In this document: positions 1-11,400 of the stretch, piece by piece
Numbering within the stretch: the stretch's first letter is position 1
Layout of the letters: every line of letters begins with the position of its first letter
NCBI GenBank assembly: GCA_003313425.1
Contig: NHZP01000022.1
Coordinates: 558,001 to 622,000 of the forward strand
Origin: Pseudopyrenochaeta lycopersici
Lineage: Eukaryota > Ascomycota > Dothideomycetes > Pleosporales > Pseudopyrenochaetaceae
Reading direction: 5' to 3'
Length of the DNA stretch: 64,000 bases
Notes under the pieces: generated by a model
Database searches by the model: none
What the model saw: the letters and a program-made list of their open reading frames with translations, nothing else
What the model was told of the DNA's origin: nothing
Translations under genes and position numbers: made by a program

Positions 1-1
1 T

Positions 2-874
2 GCACCGGATCCGCTGCCACCCCCATCACATGGCGAGGACGCACAATCACCACCGCTTATCCATACAATCTTTCTTCTCACATATGGCGGCGGTATTGTT
101 GCTGGAGACAGCATAAACTTAGACGTAAAGTTACAGAGCAATACAAGACTCATCCTTCTGACTCAAGGATCTACGAAGGTTTTCAAGACCCCTACTCCAG
201 ACCGAGTGTCCCGACAGTATATGACGGTGCATGTCAAACACAATGCAGCGTTAGTATATCTTCCTGATCCAGTCCAACCATTTGCTCAATCAGCCTTCTC
301 CCAATCACAAATCTACAACCTAGAAAATGAGCAGGGAAACTTGTGCGTCTGCGACTGGGTAACCAGCGGCCGCTCAGCAAGAGGCGAGAACTGGGATATT
401 TACGAATACAAGAGCAGGAACGAAGTGTGGGCCACGAACACCACAGGGAAAAATAAACTCCTCCTAAGAGACAACCTGATTTTGGATAAGGACGGCCGAA
501 CAGACATGTCCCTCTCGGCACGCATGGACGGGTTATCAGTCTTCGGTACCCTCATCCTGCGGGGCCCCGTCTTCTCCTCCTTATCAAAGTTCTTCCTCGA
601 TGAGTTTGAAGCATTGCCACGTATCGGGGGTCGCGACTGGGGTGACGCAGCGCAGCGCGAGCTGTCACCCAAAGAACACAGACGAGCAGACAGACTGAAT
701 CGAGAAAAAGCCGATGGTTTGATCTGGAGCGCGGCTAATGTGCGCGGGTTCGTGTTGGTCAAGTTCGGGAGTAGGGAGGTGGAGGGTTCGAGAAATTGGT
801 TGAGGGATATGATCCGAGAAGAGGGGAGTGTAATGCATGCGTTTGGGGAGAGAGCGGTGTTGTGTTTGAAGTGA
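2..874 (+). CDS. ureD: Urease accessory protein UreD, 5'-truncated by window edge
   Basis: UreD is a chaperone that binds apo-urease and, with UreF and UreG, helps load nickel into the active site in the cytosol. The frame is open from base 2 without a stop, so the start codon lies upstream of the window; about 290 residues are visible. Near the visible N-terminus is the UreD-typical TYGGGIVAGD stretch, followed by the tract RLILLTQGSTKVFK and then LPDPVQPF. The first start-like codon inside the window is a GTG at 206, which cannot be the real start because family sequence continues in frame upstream of it. No intron is visible. The gene ends convergently with MGM1, leaving only about 220 bp between the stop codons. 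Family call is firm; the missing N-terminus is simply outside the window. Confidence 0.93.
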   Translation, partial: APDPLPPPSHGEDAQSPPLIHTIFLLTYGGGIVAGDSINLDVKLQSNTRLILLTQGSTKVFKTPTPDRVSRQYMTVHVKHNAALVYLPDPVQPFAQSAFSQSQIYNLENEQGNLCVCDWVTSGRSARGENWDIYEYKSRNEVWATNTTGKNKLLLRDNLILDKDGRTDMSLSARMDGLSVFGTLILRGPVFSSLSKFFLDEFEALPRIGGRDWGDAAQRELSPKEHRRADRLNREKADGLIWSAANVRGFVLVKFGSREVEGSRNWLRDMIREEGSVMHAFGERAVLCLK

Positions 875-1096
875 GTTACAGGGAGAGAGAACAGTATATA
901 TGAATCACGGATGAGAGAGGGGATGAACGTAAGTCATAATTTGTGTGGTCATATTTACACTATCCACAGAGTAGCGAAGTCTCCAAGATCAACAAAGTCG
1001 TTTTGAATCCCTGGTATCACCTTTCATACAACCCTCTGAAACTCCCATGCGCCATACATTCTATTGCTTTCAGAAATCTCTGATCATGTATGTCGT

Positions 1097-4093
1097 CTAA
1101 AACAAACTCCAACCACCCTTCCTCCCTGTATCTCTCTCCCGCTCTTGACGTCTCGACATCACACGCTTTTCCCTTTGCTCAAGCTGTCTTAAGCCCTCCA
1201 TTTCCTTTAGTACATGTTCGAGCAACTCTTTTCGGCGCACAACATCGAGATGACGCTTGATCTTTGGATCTTCCTTGGCGAAGGCCTCAATTTCTGCTGG
1301 AGAGAGGCCGCGACCGAGACGGGCGTCAAGCTCGCGTGGGAACTACGGGCATGTTAGCGTCAAACTGCTGGAATAGAGAACGGAAGAGTTTGCGGGACAA
1401 TACGGCTATGAGGAAGTCAAATCGGGTGCTTACAATGTAGTAGAATTTGCTTAGCAGTTCGGCATCGAGAAAAAGGTCGGCCGTAGTAGTAAGCTTGTCC
1501 GCCACCGCATCGAGGAAGACTTCTGGACAGTGGTATTTATTTTTCTTGTTGGCGCATTGTTTACTCTTGACGGCGAGGAGGCGGAGTTTGAGGACACTCA
1601 CTCTGTCACGGAGGAAGACTGCTTCTCGGCCTAGGCACCTATTGTCAGTGCATCTCATCATGATAATCAGATTTAGAGTCAAACATACCTTTCGCCAGCA
1701 GCGCTGAGCTGAACCCTCCAGCACCGCCTACACCATCACCCTCAAGAACGACTTGGCCGCTCCTTACGCGGTCAATGAAAGACATGACGTCTCTAACTTT
1801 CTTGCGCCCGCCTACTTGATCCTCAAGCTGCTTGACCGCCGCCTCACACACCTTAAGCTCGTCCTTCAACACGGACGTCACATTTTCCCTACCCTTGGCC
1901 CATTCATTATCCTCAACCTCAATGCGGTACTTGTACGGCTTTATGCAGATTTCCAGCTCGTCAGAGATATCATATGAAAGGTCTTTGAGGATAGTAGTTG
2001 AAGCGTCGGTGATAGCTTGTCGCGCAAAGGGGTGGGCAGCGAAGCGAGAGTTTGTGATCAAACGGTCAATGTGTGCTTGGAGTGCGCTCGCAACAACGCT
2101 GGTAGCTAGTCGTCCAACACCAAGTTTCGTCAACGCGGCACTAGAACTATCGAGCTTTATCTTCCATATCTCGTCTTCTCCCTCAGGATCTGCTTTTGCA
2201 AGGCCAGCCAGAGGATCTAGCTCCGGGAATGGAACGCTGAGGTCCTCGAAAGGCCTGTTCCAATACCGCTGTGCAAGGAGGTTGAGGACTTGTTGGTCGA
2301 GTTCGTGCTTGAGGAGTTCGCGGACTTGTGGGCGGCCAAACTGTTCTGTGAAGCCGCGGAATGAGTGTTTGAATGCATCGAGACTCTCCGCCAGGTATGA
2401 TTCAGCGCTCAAGGGGCGCTCATTGTACTGAACCTTGTACTCGTAGGTTGCCTCTGCAAGTTCCCTTTGTATTGCCTCACTCGTCGTCTTGAGGCTAGCG
2501 GCCATGGTCTGCTCGAGAACGTGCATGAGCTTCTTCTTGAGGTTCTTAGTGCCTACGGCAAGATGCGATTCGGATGAGAACTCGGGATGCGAGGAGAAAT
2601 ATGCGGTTTCGTTCTTGGTGATAGCATTTGTAATGTTGCTATTGCCGCGGGCGAAGAGCTTTGAGCCGCCAGCATTAGCAGGTACGCGGCAGACTACACC
2701 AACATAACCTAGCCGGAGAGCGTACTTCTTGCCATTGAGCAGACTAGCACCGCGCTCAGCATCGACAAGATCCATCTTGGTAATTACGCCAATCGTCCTC
2801 TCGCCTCGTGGATCCATTCTTCTTGACGCTCGCAGCGCGGTACTATTTGCGAGGTCCACATCTGCTGCCGAGATGGCAAGAATCACATTTGGGGGCCTAA
2901 TGTACTTTTCACAAAGCTCCGTGATTTTTTCCTTCAGCTCAGGCGGCTGGTCTCGACCAGTGACCTGGATGTAACCAGGCAGATCAATCAAGGACAGGTC
3001 TGGAACATTCGGCGAGTATATCCGTAATTGAATTGGATCATCCGATACACAGTCGCTGGCCGGCACAGCCAGGTTCAGGTCCGTCAGCGTTTTCTGTATC
3101 TGGCTGAAGTCTGTAACCTTCCCAAGTCCAAGTGCAGGGAATTCTCCGTACTCGGCATGCGCATTTGGGGTATTAACAAGCGTAAGTTCGATGGGTCGGC
3201 GGGTCACCATATTATGTCCTTTGGGCAAAAATTCGTGCCCAACGATAGCCTCCAATACCGAACTCTTCCCTGACGATTGCGATCCAATAACGACGATAGA
3301 TGGTAGCGTGAGCGACTCGGACTGTCCAACGGTCTGAAGCAGGCCCCGTATCTCGATCATTTTCTTCGTGAGGAGCATCATCTGCTCATCTCGTGCAATC
3401 TGCTCTGCCTCCTGTTTGTTCTCATCGCCGTCCTGCGCATATCCAAGAGCCGCTGCTGTCGAAGCACCAGCTGCCGCCGTCCCTCCGCCGCTCTTCTTTG
3501 GCTCCTCCGGACCTTGCCCACCGCCATTCTCGCCCCCTGCGCCACCAGACTCTTCGTTAGCAAGCAGACGTTGAAGCCATTCGGGGTATTGTGCATTTTC
3601 CAGATCTTCCTTAGTCTGGCGCCAGCCTTTGTCGATTTGATCGAAGAAGCCATTCGCCGTGCTCAGCGCGCCTCCAGCAATTTCAGCAGCGCCATCTTTG
3701 GTTCGATGGAAGAGGTCCAGCGCAAAAGTTCCTGCCTCTACTTCATGTTAGATATTTCCTCACCTACAGTATTAGATGATACATACGTCCAGCCTGGTAT
3801 TGTATATAGCTCACGCCCGCAAGGACTGCTCCTCCAGCAGCAGCTCCGGCGGTTGCAAACTTGGTAACAAGCTTAGGTATGACTCTCGCAAAGGATATGG
3901 ACCGTGTAGCCGGCAGATTGTGTAGTGCGTAGCTACCAAGAGGCCATGGTCGTCGTTTAATCAGTCGTAGGCCAGCTTCATTGCGTAGAAGGCCGCCAGC
4001 GGGGAGTGTGTGGGTAGCGTACAGTCGTGCCGTGTGGAGAGGTGTTCGGCGCGCGAGCGTGGCGAGGCGCGTTGCAACGAGCCTGCCGCTCAT
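1097..4093 (-). CDS. MGM1: Mitochondrial dynamin-like GTPase Mgm1 (OPA1 orthologue)
   Basis: Drives inner-membrane fusion and cristae maintenance in mitochondria. Four exons: 4093-3787, 3737-1689, 1630-1434 and 1342-1097, giving 932 aa. The N-terminus is Arg-rich and acid-poor, as expected for a matrix-targeting signal, with a hydrophobic segment near residues 79-97. A Gly/Ala-rich stretch near 187-202 (TAAAGASTAAALGYA) sits where Mgm1 proteins carry the rhomboid-cleavage region; that assignment is inference. The GTPase P-loop GSQSSGKSS starts near residue 254, followed by DLPGY (G3) and TKMD (G4). The C-terminal exons supply the GED-like part (FLRDRV...LRLLAVKSKQC and FPRELDARLGRG). Splice joins were chosen because reading frame and family motifs continue across them: introns of 49, 58 and 91 nt with GTATGT or GTAAGC donors. 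Complete gene, nothing abnormal. Confidence 0.95.
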
Positions 4094-4541
4094 ACTGACG
4101 AGAAATATTATCCAATTATTGGTGGGTGTAGCATACGGTTGGAGGTGTCGTGCAATGTTTAGGTTGTGTGTACGAGGACTCAACTTACGGGTATGCACGT
4201 CACACTTCACTTTTGGAACACTTGAGGCGCATGGGCCATGCATCCCACGTGGGACCGCCCAAATTTCCTAAACGCAAGTCGCAACCAAATTGAATCCAAC
4301 AAGTCCTCCTTTTTGCAGATGGACTTGTGGACTCAGTATAAAGAGACGGACTTGTGGAACAGAGTATGAATATAAAACTTGACTTCTATTATCCAATTTG
4401 AGCAGAGCCTCCAATGCCAACTAAATGCTTCTCCAATCTGGGTATCTAATCCGAACATAGAAAAGCCTGAAGCGGCTCACCATGCAATGAGGAGTCCCCA
4501 GTCCCACCAGAACGCCGTACGCCTTCCATGTAGTGATGCAT
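4094..4541. other. Intergenic, MGM1 promoter side / AIM6 3' side
   Basis: About 450 bp between the MGM1 start and the AIM6 stop, both on the minus strand. It must hold the MGM1 promoter and the AIM6 3' UTR. I see no conserved element, RNA gene or credible ORF. Confidence 0.6.
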
Positions 4542-6093
4542 CTATCCGATCAAGCTCCCGTGACGCCTGATTCCCCAGTCGAGCCGCGTCATGCCTATGA
4601 GGTCGTCTCCATTCAAATAGTCTACACCTTCGTCTACTAATAATCTCCACACGCTATTTCTCAGACCAATCGGCCACTTTGGTGCGCTCCAGTATCGCGC
4701 CTTCAACCCTCGAGCGTGAGCGCCGCGTATTTGGCCGCGAATGAGATCCTTTTGTTTAGAAGAAACATGGCCGAACCACAACCAACCGATAGACTTGCCA
4801 AAGTTGACAGATGCGTAATAGGAATTTGTTGAATCAAAGTGTGAGGTAGGTAATGTGCCAACTGTGCCTTGACCGCCGCGTGCGGTGATATCTGCATCCT
4901 GAGACTTGCTGTGGAGTGGAGCATCAGCATCGCTAATAGTGAGGGCGTCGTAGAATCTGTCCAAAGGTGCATCGAAGAAAATATCTCGGTAGGTGGCGTT
5001 TGCAGTAATAAGGTCAAATGGAGCATTCCCAGTTGCTACAACAGTAATAGCTCCTTCGATCGTTGTTTTACCATCGAAGTATGTTAGGTAGCCTTTCTCG
5101 CGAAGGCTGTTTAGTTGTTGCGAGACCATCGGAAAGATGTCGTGGCCATTGTTTTTGAAGTCTACAAGAAGAACCAATGTTTGCGTTGGATAGGTGTCAA
5201 AGACACCATTTTTGATGGCTGATGGCATTACGAAGTCTCCGGGCTTGTTTTTGTGATCAAGCATCTTGACAAGAGGGTCCACATACATGCTTCGAAAAGT
5301 CCGATTCTTTGTCAAAGCATTGGTGCTGTGTCCCACAAAGAGATCCTCGTCGAAGAGCCAGACATCTGCCTCCACACCAGTGCAGCCCCAGCGGAGTGCA
5401 TCGTACAGTGGGACTCGTCGCCAATAGTCGTTGTGTGAGTGGCAGGGAATAGGCGTAACATCGCGAGTTATATCTAATAGATGTGATGCTATATCTGAGC
5501 TGGCTTTGCTTGGTGTAGTCCAATCGAGCGATGATGCTGCAGGATCGTCCCAAAGTAAAGGAACGAAGCCAAGGAATACATTGACTATGTGTACAACGCC
5601 ACTGGGAAATAGTCAGTACATTGATAATGTTGTCGCCAAAGCATGGCAAGCGAGGCAGCGCCTATCTGCAAGGATCTGCGTCGTATGCGAAGAGGATATG
5701 CAATCTTGCAGCGGAAGCGGGCGGAAGCTAGCAGCCGTCTGACAGCACTTACAAGAAAATGATAACCAGCAACGGGGCCACAACGCAAGCTCTTGCAGCA
5801 TGCTTTCTTCGCGATCCGAATTGCTTCGTCCTCTTTTTGTCATCAACAGGTAGTCTCACGCTTTCGAACTGCTCCTCCCTAGCTACACCATTCCGTCTCC
5901 TTCTCATCGACATTCGCAAACGTTTCCAGAATCCGGATCGCAGTGTCAGCTCGTCGTCGTCGGAAAAAATTGAATCAGTTCCATCTTCGAGGCTCCTTAA
6001 TGATACATTGGCTACCTTCTTAGGTGACAAGTCGATGTCTGAAGTGTGGAAATCGTGGAGAAGAGGTTGAAAGTCGGGTGCTCCGGAAGCCAT
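4542..6093 (-). CDS. AIM6: AIM6-family PLC-like phosphodiesterase, membrane anchored
   Basis: Belongs to the fungal Altered Inheritance of Mitochondria 6 family, which has a PLC-like phosphodiesterase (GDPD-type TIM barrel) fold; the substrate is not known. Two exons, 6093-5753 and 5601-4542, joined over a 151-nt GTAAGT...CCCAG intron, give 466 aa. The acidic/basic N-terminal 100 residues precede one membrane segment at about residues 101-130, so the protein is probably anchored with the catalytic part on the far side. The barrel begins with PCHSHNDYWRRVPLYDAL, containing the His-Asn-Asp motif of the fold, then GVEADVWLFDEDLFVGHS with the paired acidic residues, and ends GVDYLNGDDLIGM. The long ORF upstream of 6093 has only a TTG, so ATG 6093 is the start. 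Complete and unremarkable. Confidence 0.88.
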
Positions 6094-7398
6094 GGGTGTT
6101 TCGATGTCAGGCACGAGCCAATCCCGGCTGCAGATCTGGGTGATGTGATCTGACAGTGGGGCTACCGCGACTGGACCAGTTCGGGATCGAAATTGCTTGT
6201 CCTTTTCCAGCAAAAATAGTTACCGAACAGTTTGGGATCTGGCGACGCAGGTCCGAGGCTCAGAATGTCGTCGCGGGGTTCAACAGTAGGAGCAGGGGAG
6301 GCGGGCTATAAGACCCCTTCGCAAGGAATAGTCGATCACGGCGCCACCGTCGACAGGAAATCCTGATTATCCGGCCCTTCTACCAATTTTGGGCCTGGAG
6401 GTATTCAATCGGCGCAATCCTGAATCGGAAACGTTGAGCGTTGGCGTTAGTGGTGGTTGACTGTGCAGCCCGGAAAAATTGCACGATTCAGGGTCCAACC
6501 GATCGGCAACCGTTTGTCCTGGGGTTTGAGGAGATGATATTTGGGACTCTGTGAAGCGGAGAGGACGACAATGCTCAGGAAGATATTCAGCTTGAGAGCA
6601 ATAGCGCATTTATCTCATCCGCCGCATTATTTCAGCAGCCGTCCTAGCCCCAACGGAACGCCTTTTTGTGCCTTGGTCTCGACATGGAGGCGCACGGGCT
6701 ACGTTGCAGACATTCGGCACGACGCTCAGGGCCGATGCCCCATTGGTTGATTGCTCAACAATCGGCATTGCAGCAGTGGGTCATTTCTTCAGCTGAGGTG
6801 TTTGTTGCAATGCGGATGGAAGGCCCGAAGCGGGATCTGCTACGACGGAGGAGATGATCATACACCGTAGACAATGGATCTTTACTTGGGGCGGTATAAG
6901 CAAGTACGCAAGCACTGCAACACGTTCTCAACTAGCCGTAATAATGTTGTAAGCACTGCTTAATTGCCACTGAGCACATGCCGGTAATTGTGCCAGGAAC
7001 CCTACAAACTTGTAGAAGCGCTGCGTAAGTGTCTCGGGCTTCTAGAACCCCTATGTAGGGGTGGGGGCATTCCTGGGATTTTGGCGAATCCTCCGCAGCT
7101 TCATTGACGAGCTACTCGCAATACAACGGTCCCATTGACAGGTTGCCAAATGTCCTCGAGCGATCATGCTGATAATTATTGGGAAACATCCCTGAAACAA
7201 AAGCCACGCCTCCAAAAAGCTTTGCAATGGACATATGGGGAAAGTGGGGTGAATGGACCGCACGTGGCGGAACGCCAAGGATAGACTTCGTTCCGAATAT
7301 GCTGATCCCTGCAATCGTTGCCGCAACTTTTTTGCGACCTTGAACTCACAGTTCGCGCCAAAGTGTAAAGCACACAAAGCACCCACCACACAGTCACA
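6094..7398. other. Divergent intergenic region AIM6 / CCDC137-like
   Basis: 1.3 kb between two divergently transcribed genes, so it holds both promoters. Several short ORFs occur on both strands but none carries a recognisable domain or splice-linked continuation. No repeat or RNA gene seen. Confidence 0.55.
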
Positions 7399-8406
7399 AT
7401 GCCACACAAGCACAGACGTATAGAGCATGACGAGTCACAGTAGGATTACGCATTGTCCCAACATTGCGCCGCATATTCTAATCATAACCTGCGTAGATTC
7501 AGCCTCCCACCGACGGTCCATGCTGCTGCCCTGCCCGTGGGCAAAGCACGCACATTCAACACAGCTCCAAAAGGGAAGAAAAGGAAGATAAGCCATGTAG
7601 AAGGCTATGGAGTAGATGACACGCCGAAAGCCTTTCAACGGCTCATGGCATTCTCGAAAGGTGGAATGAAAAAACGGTCGGCATTAGATGATGGACTTGT
7701 GAAGACCAAGAAACAGAAGAAGATAGAACAAGCCGCCGCTGGTGACGCAGACCAAGATACTGCGGGCAAAAGCGAGGAACAAACACAACCCAAAACAGTA
7801 CTCAAAATCCAACCTGGCGAATCCATGGCCGAGTTTCGAGCGCGAGTAGATCAAGCCTTACCACTCACTGGCATCGCGAAATCCAGCAAGAAAGTTGCCG
7901 GCATAAGCGACCACCGCGTAACCAAGCACGAACGGAAACTTAAACGCCTACAGAAAGGCTGGCGAGAGGAAGAAGCGCGCATACGAGAAAAAGAGCTGGA
8001 GGAGAGGGAGCTGGCAGAGGAAGACCAGGATGAGGAAGCTGCTATGTGGGAAGACAAGACATCTGACCTACCATCTTCATCCACCACAAACGGCAAGAAA
8101 AGGAAGAACAAGAAGGGAAAAAGGAAGATGGTTGTAGGCGAAATAGACAACAATAGCGAAGACGAGTGGGAGGCCCTAAAACGGAACAGAGAGCAGAGGA
8201 AAGGCTTGCACGATGTGGTATCTGCGCCACCAACTTTTGACAAGGTGCCGAGGGAGATCTTCAAAGTCAAGAATGGAGCTGGAGCGAAAGTGGGCAATGT
8301 GCCGAACAGTGTGGGAAGCTTGAGGAAGCGAGAGGAGATTGGAGAGGAGAGGAAGACTATAATTGATACATACAGAGAGCTTATGGCGTCGAAGAGGAAG
8401 ACGTAG
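7399..8406 (+). CDS. Lysine-rich coiled-coil nucleolar protein, CCDC137-like
   Basis: Two exons, 7399-7439 and 7497-8406, give 316 aa. The first exon encodes only 13 codons plus two bases (MPHKHRRIEHDES). A 57-nt intron then leads into FSLPPTVHAAALPVGKA. This start is preferred over the in-frame ATG at 7453 because the spliced N-terminus resembles fungal homologues that begin MPHKH and continue into a PP-rich segment, and because 7453 lies inside the intron. The body holds DDTPKAFQRLM, a GESMAEFRARVDQALP helix, and a long Lys/Glu/Arg coiled coil (about residues 150-230). The composition and the FRARVDQ motif fit the CCDC137 family, associated with the nucleolus and chromosome periphery in animals. 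The function in fungi is unassigned. Family placement is moderate; the gene itself is secure. Confidence 0.85.
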
Positions 8407-11400
8407 ACTCGAGAGCAGATTCAATTCGACCCCCAAGAGCTCCAAGAAGCACACACACAATTATGCATCTCACCCTTTTCGCATTTTGCTTTTCCTCGTG
8501 TGTTGTTGTTTTTCTCTCCCACTACTGATGTAATCACTGACGTACGCACTGCAATCGACAACGACAGAAATTGCCTAATCAGGTAACTTCCCCCTTTGGC
8601 AAGGTTCAATAATCAGTGGAGAAAACTGGAAGAAAGATTTGGATTGAGGCTCTGAGTACAGCATTCCTTCCGCAAACCTATTCGAACAAAAGCTTTATTT
8701 TGGAAGTCTGAGTTGAGAGTTGGTGATACTAGTACATGTAAGACTAAAAACACAAAGATTGAATTTGTTCAGCAAGTTTTCTCCAACATTCTTCCACAGA
8801 AAAGTACCTTGAGCAAGCTCATTCAAGGTTGAGAGGCGCCCGTCAACTCAGGTAATTCGTCGTCATGGTGGGCGGTTTCATTGCATTGTGTGATGGCAGT
8901 ACGTGTCATGGCTTCCAAGATGTTGGCTGGGATCGAGGCACAAGTGCACCCATCGGAGGTAGCTGTCCCCACCGAAAGAGTCTCAGTAAAGGCTACCGGT
9001 CGTTGAGAAGAAGGCGTGGCGATGAATCGCTGCATGGGATGCATGTCAGCCAGCGTATCTGGGGTAGCTTGAAGTTGGAGAGTGGGATTGTGGTGGGGAC
9101 ATGCTGGTCGGGAGGGCTTGCTCATGTTGAATGAGGTTTGGGAGCCAGACCTTGGTCATTGTTAATTTGGTTGGAAGGCAGTCAGACGACCGAAACATAC
9201 CTCTGATCAGGGTTCTTTCAGGTCGGTGGTGTGTGCAAGGTCGGTTTGGCAGAGAGCAGTGGGCGGTGAGATGTTGTGAACATAGACCTAGCTTGTCGTT
9301 CAAGTTCGTGGAGCATGTCCGGAGAACAGCGAATGTTGTACCAAGAAGTTACAATCCTGACGCGATGATATCGCCGTTGTTGTACGACAACAAAGCTACG
9401 GTGCGGGAACTTTAAACAATGTGTTGTACACCGTCTGAAGCATCTGTTCTTATAATGCATTGGGTATGCACGCGACGTGGGGGCAGATGGTCGCTCTGAC
9501 CTGGGTAGACTCCGACAATCAGTGGCCCGGAAGCCAAGAAAAGATTGGGCATTCATGTAGAGCACAGGTCCCAAAACGAGACCTTAATTGAACGGTGAGG
9601 AATTAAATGGTTACAGCCGGCTACTGTCCTGCACAAGCCAGTAGCAGCAAGGTTACTGCGAATTTGGGGCGTAAGAGGCGACAAACCATAATCGAGTATG
9701 CCAGCCTAGAGCACCCGCTTGCGGCAATCCATGGAAACCGGGGATAGTCTCACCCGCTGGAATCCGTATGCAGCGCCCAGAACGGACACGAGGGAGAAAG
9801 ACGCTGTATCGAAACAGCGGGCGGGTCTTTTAGGGCTGGGGGCCAAGTTTTTGACAGTCGATGACAGGTCAGGACGGCGCCAGCAGGGCGTCCATCTGCG
9901 CACCGGTTGACGACGGGAAGGAGGTTCCTGATCTGGAAAGCGACAGATTCGCCTACATTGTGATCGGGGCTATCATGCATGGGGGCCTGGGTCCGTTATG
10001 TGATGCAGCTTTGCTTTACTCCATGTTCCCTAGACTATTGTGGAATACAGCCAATCAAGTTTTCATCGTTGAAACCCCCACATTACCAGCTAAAAAGGAT
10101 TGCACCCGCAGCACCCTATAACAGCCGCCGTTATCGGTACCTGGAACCGAGCCCAGAAATGTGGTTACATTGTCAGGCTCCCTGGCCATTGGCGCAAGCA
10201 AAATCCTCGACTCACCGCCCAACGCCGCGAGCTGTAGCGAAGAACCATTGGATGCGAAAGTTCATTTCAGGAAGTGCGGATTGGATCACAAGTTCCTTGT
10301 GCGGTGAGGGCGATGCAAGCTGTTGCCCTTTTCTGGAATTGAGTGAGGCGATCCTGGGAGCTTTGTTCGAAGAACCAGGAGCTAGAAGATCCCGTGCGCT
10401 GCCTTGTATCAATACCTCAACGGTAATATATTTGCAGAGACATTTGAAACCAAATGAGAGAACATTTCAGCGTAAATCTAAGCCAGCTTTGTCCTTCTGC
10501 TTTGTGCTTTGGGGAACGGTGCGGAATATTGCCCTATGATATCATTACCAGAATTCCGCGAAGGGCTACACTGTTCAGCAACTCCAGTAATTTTCCCAGA
10601 TGGCGTAGATAAATCGCGCTTGCATGGCCACGCCCAGAGTGTTGATCACTCTTGTTGCGAGGCTCGATGATCGCTTGTGCAGCTCAGCTGCCTGGAAAGG
10701 TGCAGGGCACGGGTAGGAGAGAAGTGCGCCACTAGGGTCTGTCCGGAGAACACTTGCATAACAAGACCTGTGTGCGCAATATCTTAGATGGTCCCCACAA
10801 ACGGCTGCCGCCTGGGGAGGTGGGTAACCCCCACGAAACTATCTTTTGGGCTGCCACATTAACGCCTTTGCTAAAACTTTGTTTGAACGTCTGCCACGTG
10901 CAGGAGCCAAAATCTTACGGCGGTCAATCGGTCGTATGAACGAAGCCCCTTGCTCCGACCTATGCCTTGCAACGGAGCGAGAGCCGTACAAAAGGAAATA
11001 GGCGTGACTCACGGAATCGATGGATGGTGAAGAACAGGAAATCGGAGACGGACGAATTAGATGGTTTGTAACGGGCGACGGAGAAAAGAAATAACTCGTA
11101 AGTCGAGCAGGCTGCCTGTGGAATGCTGCAAAAGCCAGCCACAGCCTGCTCATGTGTCAACTCTGAATAGCCCCGAGAGCACGACCGAGGTGTGATACAG
11201 CGCCTTGGAGATACGTAAGGAGGCTGCTTCTCGGCGCAAGATGTGCTGCATCGTTTCAGCTGGAGGCAGGCTATGGTGGTGCCGTGGTGGTCCCATCTGT
11301 TTTGAGCGGGATGAAGGCGAGCGCCTAATAGATGCTGACGCCCTATCTAAATCTCGTTGGGATTGGAGGCAAGCAAGGCGTTGTGTAAGAAGGATAGTTC

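Noticed and set aside
1832..2431. 199-codon plus-strand ORF opposite MGM1
   Set aside because: Antisense shadow of the MGM1 GTPase exon, with no domain and no independent splice or start context.
6094..6213. N-terminal extension of AIM6 to 6213
   Set aside because: The first codon at 6213 is TTG and no ATG occurs before 6093.
9979..10539. 186-codon plus-strand ORF in the gene-poor stretch
   Set aside because: No ATG at its head, no domain, scattered Cys and Trp, and no splice-linked continuation.
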